NCBI GenBank assembly: GCA_024638845.1
Contig: JAHEJN010000005.1
Span: forward strand, 1-64,000
Direction of reading: 5' to 3'
DNA: 64,000 bases
From: Acidimicrobiales bacterium
Lineage (GTDB): Bacteria; Actinomycetota; Acidimicrobiia; Acidimicrobiales; JAHEJN01
Part shown: positions 38,318 to 49,900 of the stretch, one piece after another
Numbering within the stretch: position 1 is the stretch's first letter
Layout of the letters: the number at the start of each line of letters is the position of its first letter
The notes under the pieces: generated by a model
What the model was told of the DNA's origin: nothing
Seen by the model: the letters and a program-made list of their open reading frames with translations, nothing else
Databases searched by the model: none
Program-made: the position numbers and the translations under genes

Positions 38318-39726
38318 ATGGCTCTCGATCCACCGGAACCCGAGGTCGCCGTCTTGTTGAGGCGCTTCGACAGGTGGAGGCCCTCGAGCACGAACTCGAT
38401 GCCACTCGCCACCAGGGCGGCGTCGTCGAGGTCGTCGTGTTCGAAACCGAGAGCCGTGAGGCACGCGCCGAGAGCCGGGACACGGTCGAGGAGCTTCAGG
38501 TAGAGGTCGCCGGGCACGTCATCGCCGGCATCGACCACCAGTTGGTCGTCGTCGAAGGCCTCGACCACCGCCTGGCCCTCGGCCGGATCGACGACGTCCC
38601 GGAACACGGTGAGCACCGCCGACTTGAGGAGCGTCTGCACGATCTCACCGTCGCGGCCGTCGTCGAGCGATTCGATCTCGACCTTGCCCATCGTCGAGGG
38701 AGCGAGGGCATCGAGGTCGCACACGCGCGGCACCGCCCGGGCCTCACCCGCCCGGAGCGACCGTCGTATGGCGCTCGCCGCCAACGTCTCGTAGTTGGCC
38801 ACCGAGAGTCGGACCGAGACCCCCGAGCGCTGGTTGATGTGGGGGCTGTCGCGGGCCAGATGACTGAGCGTGGCCACGATCTCACCCATGAACTCGGGCA
38901 CCTCGACGCTGACACCGTCGGTCTCGGGCAGGCGTGCCTCCTGCTCGGCGATGTCGAGCTCGATGTCGACCTCGAGCGGATAGTGAGTGCGGATCTGGGC
39001 ACCGAAGCGGTCCTTCAGCGGGGTGATGATGCGACCCCGATTCGTGTAGTCCTCGGGATTGGCCGAGGCGAACAGCAACACGTCGAGGGGCAGCCGCACC
39101 TTGAAGCCGCGGATCTGCACATCGCGCTCCTCGAGCACGTTCAGCAGACCGACCTGGATGCGTTCGGAGAGGTCGGGCAGCTCGTTGATGGCGAACAGCC
39201 CCCGGTTCGTACGCGGCACCAGCCCGTAGTGGATGGTGAGCTCGTCGGAGAGATACCGACCCTCGGCCACCTTGATCGGGTCGACTTCGCCGATGAGGTC
39301 GGCGATCGAGGTGTCGGGCGTGGCCAGCTTCTCGCCGTAGCGTTGGTCGCGGTGCACCCAGTCGAGCGGCGTGTCGTCCCCGTCGTGGGCGATCAGTTCA
39401 CGGGCGTGGCGCGAGACCGGGTGGTACGGGTCGTCGTTGATCTCGCTCCCGGCGACGATCGGCATCCACTCGTCGAGCAGGGCGGTGAGCCCGCGGATCA
39501 TGCGGGTCTTGGCCTGCCCTCGCTCGCCGAGAAAGATCACGTCGTGTCCGGCGAGGAGCGCGTTCTCGAGCTGGGGGATCACCGTTTCCTCGTAACCGAT
39601 GACGTTGGCCACCAACGATTCGCCGGCCGCGATGCGCTTCACCGCATTGGCGCGCACTTCGTCGCGCACCGAGCGCGACTGCCAGCCGGCTGCCTTGAGT
39701 TCACCGAGGGTGGTGGGTCGGGTCAT
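38299..39726 (-). CDS. magnesium chelatase (BchI)/MoxR-like AAA+ ATPase
   Basis: FLGERGQAKTRMIRG Walker A; RGLFAINELPDLSERIQVGLLNVLEERDVQIRGFKVRLPLDVLLFASANPEDYTNRGRIITPLKDRFGAQIRTHYP. Confidence 0.88.
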   Translation of the reverse strand: MTRPTTLGELKAAGWQSRSVRDEVRANAVKRIAAGESLVANVIGYEETVIPQLENALLAGHDVIFLGERGQAKTRMIRGLTALLDEWMPIVAGSEINDDPYHPVSRHARELIAHDGDDTPLDWVHRDQRYGEKLATPDTSIADLIGEVDPIKVAEGRYLSDELTIHYGLVPRTNRGLFAINELPDLSERIQVGLLNVLEERDVQIRGFKVRLPLDVLLFASANPEDYTNRGRIITPLKDRFGAQIRTHYPLEVDIELDIAEQEARLPETDGVSVEVPEFMGEIVATLSHLARDSPHINQRSGVSVRLSVANYETLAASAIRRSLRAGEARAVPRVCDLDALAPSTMGKVEIESLDDGRDGEIVQTLLKSAVLTVFRDVVDPAEGQAVVEAFDDDQLVVDAGDDVPGDLYLKLLDRVPALGACLTALGFEHDDLDDAALVASGIEFVLEGLHLSKRLNKTATSGSGGSRAIYKSRT

Positions 39727-39762
39727 TCCCGGAACCTACACAACCCGACCGTCGAACGACGG

Positions 39763-40998
39763 TCAGTCGCGGAGGAACTCGGTCTCGAGCTCGTCCCACG
39801 GCTGGGCTCGGCTGTACAGCCACCCCTGCCCGCGCCGACATCCGAGACGGAGCAGCTCGTCGACCTGGCGAGGATGCTCGATGCCCTCGGCCACCACGCC
39901 CAGACCGACGGCCCGGGCGAGCTCGACGATGGCGCGCGTGATCGCCGTGTCCTCCGACGACAGGCCGAGGCCCGCCACGAAGCTCCGGTCGATCTTCAAC
40001 ACGTCGACCGGCAGACGCTTGAGCTGACTGAGCGACGAGAAGCCGGTGCCGAAGTCGTCGACGGCCACCTCGACACCCGTGCGGCGCAGCTCGTCGAGCA
40101 CGTCGAGAGCCGACGGGTCGGACATGAGAGCGGTTTCGGTGACCTCGACGCACAGACCGGAGGAATCGAGATCGGCGTCGGCGAGCGCCTGCCCGACGAC
40201 ATCGACCAGCTCCTCGTCGCCGAGCTGTTCGGCCGACAGATTGACCCGCAGGGTGAGGACGGTTCCGCCGAAACGACGAGCCCAGTTGCCGAAGTCGGCG
40301 CAGGCCCGGCGCATCACCGATCGACCGATCTCCTGGATCAGCCCCGAGGCCTCGGCCAGCTCCACGAAGTCGCCGGCAACGACCACGCCACGATCGGGGT
40401 GGTCCCAGCGCACCAGGGCCTCGGCACCGAGGGCCAGACCACTCTCGAGATCGATCTCGGGTTGATAGTGAACCGTGAGCTCGTCGGCCTCGATCGCCTC
40501 GACGAGCCGGCTGACTTCGTCAGGGTCGAACGGCTGTAGGACGGGTACCGGATCGGACAACACCCCCGGCGTCGACTCGGCGTCGTCCTCGGAACGAGTG
40601 GGGCGGAAGGTGAGCAGACGCGTGCCGGGCGGGCCGAGCCGCCCGGGGCGGTCGACGAACAACATGAGCGGGCCCGAGGCACCGAGGAGCAGCGACCCCG
40701 AGCCCTTCGGCGCATCGGCGGGGCGGGTCAGCGCCCGTTCCACCGCACCGACGTCGGCTTCGGAGACGAGATCGACCAGCGTCGAACCGACCCACTCCTC
40801 GGCCGGCCGGCCCAGGATCGAGCCACTGTTCGGGCTCGCGTAGCTGACCACGCCCTCGTGGTCGACGAGCATCACGGCATCACGGAGGTGGGCCAGGACC
40901 TGAGCGTGCACGGGCGCGCCGAGGGTCGACACCGCCGTATCGGTGATGTCGATGACGTCGTCGGTCGATTCGAGTTGCTCGAAACCCTGCTCGCGCAC
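39763..40998 (-). CDS. PAS-EAL protein (c-di-GMP phosphodiesterase-like)
   Basis: GTG start MREQGFEQLESTDDV; PAS-like DAVMLVDHEGVVSYASPNSGSILG; EALVRW, DDFGTGFSSL, KIDRSF, EGIE; no GGDEF. Confidence 0.85.
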   Translation of the reverse strand: MREQGFEQLESTDDVIDITDTAVSTLGAPVHAQVLAHLRDAVMLVDHEGVVSYASPNSGSILGRPAEEWVGSTLVDLVSEADVGAVERALTRPADAPKGSGSLLLGASGPLMLFVDRPGRLGPPGTRLLTFRPTRSEDDAESTPGVLSDPVPVLQPFDPDEVSRLVEAIEADELTVHYQPEIDLESGLALGAEALVRWDHPDRGVVVAGDFVELAEASGLIQEIGRSVMRRACADFGNWARRFGGTVLTLRVNLSAEQLGDEELVDVVGQALADADLDSSGLCVEVTETALMSDPSALDVLDELRRTGVEVAVDDFGTGFSSLSQLKRLPVDVLKIDRSFVAGLGLSSEDTAITRAIVELARAVGLGVVAEGIEHPRQVDELLRLGCRRGQGWLYSRAQPWDELETEFLRD

Positions 40999-41079
40999 CG
41001 AAGCAAGTATGGCGACGGTGGTCAGCTCAGCCGTGGATGGCAGGAAGTTTTGCCCAGGCAACGACGCTACGGTCGAACA

Positions 41080-43239
41080 ATGTCCGAGGCCGGCGGCACG
41101 CTTCGCCCACCCCTTCTGCTCGCCGAAGATTGGCGGACGATCACGAGCGACGAGCAGCTCGCGCTGACCTTCCACGAACCCGACCTCGACGACAGCGACT
41201 GGACACCGCTCACCATGCCGTCGACCTGGCGAACCGAGGCCGCACTTGCCGAAAGTGACGGTCCGGTCCTCTACCGCCGCCGCGTCCCGAGTTTCGAGCT
41301 CGGCGACGAGGAGCGGGCGTGGCTGGTCGCCGGTCGAGTCTTCTCGGAGGCCGACGTGTGGTGGAACGGCCACTACCTCGGCGACGTCGACGGCTACTTC
41401 GCGGAGGACGCCTTCGAGCTCGATCCGATCCTGCTCGATGGCCCCGAACACGTGCTCGCGATCGAGGTGCGCCACCAGCCGAGCGGCGAGATCGACGGCA
41501 AGCAGTCGATCGTCGGCACCTTCGACGATTCCCGGGTGGTCGACCCCCGCGGCAACCCCGGCGGAATATGGGTCGCCCCCCGCATCGAGCGCACCGGACC
41601 GCTCCGCCTCAGCTGGGTGCGAGTGCGGTGCAACGAGGCCTCCCCTGCGGTCGCCGTCCTCACCGTGACCGCCACCATCGACTCACTCACCCGGTGCACC
41701 GCACGCTTGTCGACGACCGTGGCCGACACCGAGCACTCGTTCGATCAACCCCTCACGATCGGGGAGAATCGAGTGGAGTGGCTGGTGTCGGTGCCCGACC
41801 CCGAGCTGTGGTGGCCACGCGGGCTGGGCGATCCCCATCTCGTCGACGTGCAGATCGACGTTGCCGAGATCGACTCGTCCGTGGTCAGCGACCGTCGTCG
41901 GCTCCGAACGGGAATCCGGGCGGTCGAGATGAAGAACTGGGCGCTTCGCATCAACGGTGAGCGGATGTTCGCCAAGGGCGTGAATCTGGCCCCCGCCGGT
42001 CTCGATCTCGCTTCCATCACCGCCGAGGACGCCGAGCTCGACCTCCGACTCGCCCTCGACGCCGGGTTCGACCTCGTGAGACTCAGGGGCCACATCGCCC
42101 ATCCGGGGCTCTACGACGCCGCCGATCGTCTCGGGTTGCTCATCTGGCAGGACTTCCCCCTCTGGCGGGGTTACTCCAAACGTGTGCGCCGGCGAGCCGT
42201 CCGCCTGGTGAACGATGCCGTCAACCAGCTGGCCCATCACCCGTCGGTCGTCATCTGGTGCGCGCACGACACGCCGACGCCCGATGGCATCGACGATGCC
42301 GCCGCGCCACGGCCACGCTACGGAGGCGTGCGCGCCGCACTCGGCCAGCAGCTCCCGACGTGGAATCGGTCGGTGCTCGACCGGTCGGTCAAGCACACGA
42401 TCGAGCGGTACGACGGAACCAGACCGGTGGTCGCCCATTCGGGACAGTGGCCGCATCCGCCACAACTCGACGGAACCGACACCCACCTCTGGTTCGGCTG
42501 GCGCTGGGGCGAGGGTCGCGACCTCGAGAAGCTGGCCGCCCGCATGCCTCGTGCGGTCCGATGGGTGTCGGAGTTCGGCGCCGGATCGGTGCCCGACTCG
42601 GCGCAGTTCTGCGAACCCGGCCGGTGGCCGTTGCTCGACTTCGACCGACTGACCGCCGACCACGGGTACGAGCGCCACAACTTCGAGGCCCACCAGAACC
42701 CGGCCGACTTCGCGTCCTTCGACGCCTGGCGGATTGCGAGCCAGCGGTACCAGGCCCAGATCGTGCGGCGACAGATCGAGGTGCTCCGACGACTCAAGTA
42801 CCGACCGACCGGCGGATTCTGCCTCGATCATCTCGTCGACTCGTGGCCGGCGATCAGCACCAGCCTCGTCGACCACGAGCGCGAACCCAAGCTCGCCTAC
42901 GACGCTGCGTTCGAGGCGCTGGCTCCGGTCATCGTCGTGGCCGATCGACTTCCGACCGCCATCCGACCCGGTCAGGCTCTCGCCTTCGACGTCCATGTCG
43001 TCAACGACCACCGCCACGAGGTGGCCGCAACCGTCGCCGCCGAAATGCGCTGGCCGAGCACCGGCGGCTCCCCGACCAGGCACCGATGGGCATGGCAGGG
43101 AGTCGTCGACGCCGACGACGTCGTGCGGGTCGGCACCATCAGCTGGGTCGCCCCCGACGTGCCCGGACCGGTGACGCTGATCCTGGCGCTCACGGGCGAC
43201 GCCGACGCCACGAACCGCTACGACACCGAGATCGCCTGA
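41080..43239 (+). CDS. glycoside hydrolase family 2-like (beta-mannosidase-type) protein
   Basis: 719 aa; EADVWWNGHYLGDVDGYF, LWWPRGLGDPHLVDVQ, RLRGHIAHPGLYDAADRLGLLIWQDFPLW, WVSEFGAGSVP. Confidence 0.78.
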   Translation: MSEAGGTLRPPLLLAEDWRTITSDEQLALTFHEPDLDDSDWTPLTMPSTWRTEAALAESDGPVLYRRRVPSFELGDEERAWLVAGRVFSEADVWWNGHYLGDVDGYFAEDAFELDPILLDGPEHVLAIEVRHQPSGEIDGKQSIVGTFDDSRVVDPRGNPGGIWVAPRIERTGPLRLSWVRVRCNEASPAVAVLTVTATIDSLTRCTARLSTTVADTEHSFDQPLTIGENRVEWLVSVPDPELWWPRGLGDPHLVDVQIDVAEIDSSVVSDRRRLRTGIRAVEMKNWALRINGERMFAKGVNLAPAGLDLASITAEDAELDLRLALDAGFDLVRLRGHIAHPGLYDAADRLGLLIWQDFPLWRGYSKRVRRRAVRLVNDAVNQLAHHPSVVIWCAHDTPTPDGIDDAAAPRPRYGGVRAALGQQLPTWNRSVLDRSVKHTIERYDGTRPVVAHSGQWPHPPQLDGTDTHLWFGWRWGEGRDLEKLAARMPRAVRWVSEFGAGSVPDSAQFCEPGRWPLLDFDRLTADHGYERHNFEAHQNPADFASFDAWRIASQRYQAQIVRRQIEVLRRLKYRPTGGFCLDHLVDSWPAISTSLVDHEREPKLAYDAAFEALAPVIVVADRLPTAIRPGQALAFDVHVVNDHRHEVAATVAAEMRWPSTGGSPTRHRWAWQGVVDADDVVRVGTISWVAPDVPGPVTLILALTGDADATNRYDTEIA

Positions 43240-43343
43240 ACCCTCACGGGTTTACCCATGATCGTGCCGACCCGGTAGCGTCGAAGCATCGCCTAACCGT
43301 CGTCGGGCTCGCCGTTCGGTGCGCCTCGGAAGGGATCTCCTCG

Positions 43344-44185
43344 ATGGCAACGACACTGTCTCGCACTCGCGGCGGGCCCACCCCCAGCACGACTGCCGAG
43401 CCGATTCGCTCCAAGCCACGTTCACTACCGTTCCCGCTCAGCCTGTACCAGACGGCGGTCGGCAAGAAGTGGGTCATGGCGCTCACCGGCATCGGACTGG
43501 TGGGGTTCGTCATCGCCCACATGATCGGCAACCTCCACATGTACGAGGGTCCCGTGCCGGTCGCCGAGTACGGAGAAACCCTCCGCGACATCGGCATCGA
43601 CGTCATCCCCCGTACGTGGTTCCTGTGGGCCCTGCGCGGCGGACTCGTGGTCATGTTCGTCCTGCACATCCACTCGGCGGTCTCGCTGGCGAGGATGAAC
43701 CACACCTCGAACGCGGGCTCGAAGCTCGACGGCAACAAGAGGTACACCGGCGGCCAGGACTACATCGCGGTCAACTTCGCCAGCCGCACGATGCGGTGGA
43801 CGGGCCCGATCATCGCCCTGTACCTGCTGTATCACCTGGCCGACCTCACATGGGGCCTCCTGCCCTGGGTCGACTTCGAGCGGGGCGATCCCTACCACAA
43901 CCTGGTCGGGAGCCTCGAGAACTGGCCGGTCGCCATCCTCTACATCGTCGCCAACGTGGCTCTCGCCGTGCACATCTTCCACGGCGTGTACAGCCTCTTC
44001 CAGAGCCTCGGTGTCAACAACCCCAAGATCAACAGCGTGCGGCGCCCCCTGGCCGGAGCGCTGGCGCTGATGATCCTCGTCGGGAACCTCAGCTTCCCGA
44101 TCGCGGTGCAGGCCGGTCTGATCGACCAGGACAACTGCGAGGCACCGTGCGGAATCACCGGACTCGAAGCCGAGGAGGCTGCGGA

Positions 44186-44189
<4 letters not shown>
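43344..44189 (+). CDS. sdhC: succinate dehydrogenase cytochrome b subunit (single-anchor type)
   Basis: [58 protein letters not shown]; upstream of sdhA. Confidence 0.9.
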
Positions 44190-46108
<1,919 letters not shown>

Positions 46109-46116
46109 GAGCCGTT

Positions 46117-46887
46117 GTGGAAGCAACGATCAATCTGACCCTCGATGTCTGGCGTCAGGCCGGACCCGACGCCGGCGGACGTTTCGTGCGCTACGAGGCC
46201 AACGACATCGCCGAGGACATGTCGTTCCTCGAGATGCTCGACGTCGTCAACGAAGCGCTGATCACCAAAGGTGACGAGCCGATCGAGTTCGCCAGCGACT
46301 GCCGCGAGGGCATCTGCGGAACGTGCGGGGTCATGGTGAACGGCAAGGCCCACGGGCCCGAGAAGGCCACCGCAACCTGCCAGCTGCACATGCGAAAGTT
46401 CGCCGACGGCGACCACCTGGTGATCGAACCGTGGCGCGCCGCGGCGTTTCCGGTCATCAAGGATCTGGTCGTCGATCGGTCACCCTTCGACCGCATCATC
46501 GAAGCGGGTGGCTTCATCGGGGTGAACACCGGCTCGGCACCCGACGCCAACCTCATCCCGGTGCCCAAGGACGTCGCCGAGACGGCGATGGACGCGGCGG
46601 CCTGCATCGGGTGCGCCGCCTGTGTGGCGGCGTGCCCGAACTCGGCGGCCCAACTGTTCACCTCGGCCAAGATCCAACACCTCAACCTGTTGCCCCAGGG
46701 CCAGGCCCAGCGCTGGAGCCGTACCGAGAACATGATCGAGACGATGGAGCAGTACTTCGGGTCCTGCACCAATCACGGTGAGTGTCACGAGGCCTGCCCC
46801 AAGGAGATCTCGCTCGACTTCATCGCCTACACCAACCGCGACTACGTGAAGAGCAAGATCAAGAACCGCAAGCTCGCGGGTCAGTAG
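46117..46887 (+). CDS. sdhB: succinate dehydrogenase iron-sulfur subunit
   Basis: [59 protein letters not shown]. Confidence 0.95.
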   Translation: MEATINLTLDVWRQAGPDAGGRFVRYEANDIAEDMSFLEMLDVVNEALITKGDEPIEFASDCREGICGTCGVMVNGKAHGPEKATATCQLHMRKFADGDHLVIEPWRAAAFPVIKDLVVDRSPFDRIIEAGGFIGVNTGSAPDANLIPVPKDVAETAMDAAACIGCAACVAACPNSAAQLFTSAKIQHLNLLPQGQAQRWSRTENMIETMEQYFGSCTNHGECHEACPKEISLDFIAYTNRDYVKSKIKNRKLAGQ

Positions 46888-46906
46888 GCCAGACGGCCTC
46901 CGGGTC

Positions 46907-49900
46907 TCACGAATCAGCGCGTTCGAGGCGTTGCAGCGCGTCGGTCACCGCACGAGCCGTGACCGCGACCTTCGGTTCGACGAGGAGGCCGCCGTGGTCG
47001 CCCGGCAACTCGATCACCTCCACGTTCTCCCCCAGATGGTCGCTCCATCCGAGGTCGGACCGACCGGTGGCCCGCCGCCGCTCAGCGGTGGCGACGACCA
47101 CGGCCGGAACACCGACGACGGTCCCCGACCGACGATGGGTGTCGAGCATGATTCGGGACGCCCGAGTGTTCCGGCGCCACCGGACCGCCGGATCGCGGAC
47201 ATCGCGGTCCCGATCGGTGACGACGCCACGGAGGTCCGCAAGAGATCGTCGGCCGGAGCTCGCGGCGCGTGCCCGCCGCCGTTGCTCGACGGGTGCGGCG
47301 TCGACGATCAACAGTCCCTCCACCCACCCCGGAAGTCGTCGATGGAGCCGTCGAACCACCTCGACGGCCACGACCCCTCCGAACGAGTTGCCCGCAATCA
47401 CCGGCGGTGGCCCGTCGAGGCTCACGAGCGTCTCGACGATGCGAGCGACAAGACGCCGGAGAACCAGATTCGGGCGTTCGCCGATCTCGGATCCGGGGTA
47501 CGGATACACGAGAACCTCGGGCGGAGCGGCGAGGTGGTGAACGAGGCGTCGTACCTCGACATCGAGGCTACCGCCACCAGGAAACCAGATCACGCGTCGA
47601 CCGTCATGACCGGTGCAGATCCGCCGAAGCCGGCCCGGCAGGGGTCCGCCGAGGGAGGCGACCCCGTCTGCGGCCAACTCGGCAAGGGGTCGATCTCCGA
47701 CGAGCATGGCCATGTCGAGCCTGACCCCGCGGATGTCGAACAACTGCTCCTGGAGTGAAATGGCGGCGAAACTGTCGCCTCCGTTGGCCTGGAGGGAGCG
47801 AGTCGGGTCGATCGTGGTCGGCGACCGGCCCAGCACACTCGCCACCACGGCGCAGATGTCGGCCACATCAGGTGAGAGCGACACGACTTCGGCCGTATCC
47901 TGGGATCGGGCGAGAAGCGTTCGGGCCGTCATGTGGTCGATCTTCCCGCTATCGAGCACCGGAATCGCCTCGACGACCTCGATCCGGTTCAGAACGGCGA
48001 ACGACGGCAGGAGCTCGGCGACCGCCGAACGCATGTCGGCCGCCGACGGGTGTCCGATGGGAGTGACCAGGGCCGCAAGACTGGCGCCGAGCGGCGCCTC
48101 CGGATCGATCATGACGAGAGCCGAGCGCACGAGACCGGTCGAGACGAGTGCATGCTCTATCTCGCCGGCATCGATGCGATTGCCGTTCACGGACAGGCGG
48201 GAGTCGCGTCGACCGACGAAATGCAGCCGACCCGCGCCGTCCCACCACCCGAGATCGCCGGACCGATGACCCCGATCACCGGCCTCCGACGGCGTGACGA
48301 GCGGACCATGGATGACGATCTCGCCTCGCACTCCGGGGGGTACCGCACACCCGTTGGCGTCGATCACCTCGAGTCCGACGTTGGCGAGCGGACGACCGAT
48401 GTCGGGATCCCGAGTGCCCTGCGGCACGGGACCGAGCGTGCTTTCCGACGTGGCTTCCGTACAGCCGTACTGGTTCACGATCGTCGCATCGGGGAACGCC
48501 TCGGCGACGGCGTCGGCGGTGCCCCGGGTCAGCCGATCGGCGCCCGAAACGACCAGTCTCACCTGCCGGTTCGGGCCGACGTGGCCGAGCACCTGACCTG
48601 CCACGGCGTGGAGCATGGCCGGGGTTCCCCGGTACCAGGTCACGGCGAGCTCGTTCAACCGCAGTGCGATCCGGAATGGATCTCGAACGGTGACGCCATC
48701 GAGGAAGTAGAGGGCGCTCCCGCTCAGCAACGGAGCCAACCACTCCGACAGGAACCCGACCACCGATGCAGGTTTGGAGACCGTGGCGACCCCGACGGCG
48801 TCGGGTGGGACGATCTGATGCCACGCGTGCACGAGGTGGACCAGATTCGACTGCGTTCCCATGCTCAGGCGCGGCTCTCCGGTCGAGCCGCTGGTGAGAC
48901 ATCCCCACGCCGGCGATTCGGGGTCGATCGAGTCCGGCAGTTGGCCGGGAGGCGAGGCGGTCAAGAGCTCATCGAAGGAGACCTCCTGGTGACCGGACGG
49001 CATGGGTGCTCCGCCGACGTCGGCGACGACGAGGCGCACCGAGGCCGCGGTCAGCTGCGTGGCCATTCGCCGCTCGGATCCGTCGCACCCAACGGCGACC
49101 ACCGCGCGGCCGATACGCCAGGCCGCGAGCTGGAGGACGATCTGCTCGAGGCCACCCGGCAGGACCGAGCCGATCGTCTCACCCTCCGTGGTGCGCCCGG
49201 CCAGGGCGATCGCGACGCGCCCGACCAACGCGTCGAGGTCCACGAAAGTGAGGTCGTGATCGAAGGAGCGCACCGCCGTTCTCCTCGGCCACTTGGCCAC
49301 ACACGTGCGGAACCAGTCGTCGACGGTCGTGAAGCCGGGAACGCCCTGAGGGCCACGGCACCACTCGTCCACGAGGGCCAGGTCGATCGAGCTGACCCAG
49401 CCGATCTCTTCGAGGAGACAATCGGGTGCGTCGACCAACGACTCGACGATCGCGGCGAAGGACCTCGCGTACGAAGCGGCGACGCTGCGTTCGACGAGTC
49501 GCGGATCGAACACGATCTCGAGGGACGCTGAAGAGCCGCCGAGGTGGAGATCGAGACTCACCGGAGCTCGGGCGACCGGCGGGTCGAGGGAAAGCGACTC
49601 GACCGTGAGGCGGCCCAGCTCGAGACGGTCGGTGTCGGTGCGCACCTGAACCCGAGCGTGGAGAATGGGTTCGCCGTACCGACGGCCTGCCGCATGCCGG
49701 ATCTCGTCGAGACCCGAATCGGACCGCTCGTAGACGTCCAGGCACTCCTGACGCACGGATGCGAGCAAGTCCGCCGTCGACCGTGAAGCGGCCAGATCGA
49801 CGACCACCGGGACGGAGTCCATCGTCACACCTACGGACCCGTCGCAGCTCGACGATCGATGATCGACGGCGAGACCGACGGCGACCTTGTTGTCCCCGGT

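Noticed and set aside
37942-40539. 865-aa + strand ORF across GH1-like, BchI-like and EAL genes
   Set aside because: Spans three genes supported in other frames; no domain recognised.
47933-49531. 532-aa + strand ORF inside the NRPS-like gene
   Set aside because: Antisense shadow of the A2/C region of the megasynthase.
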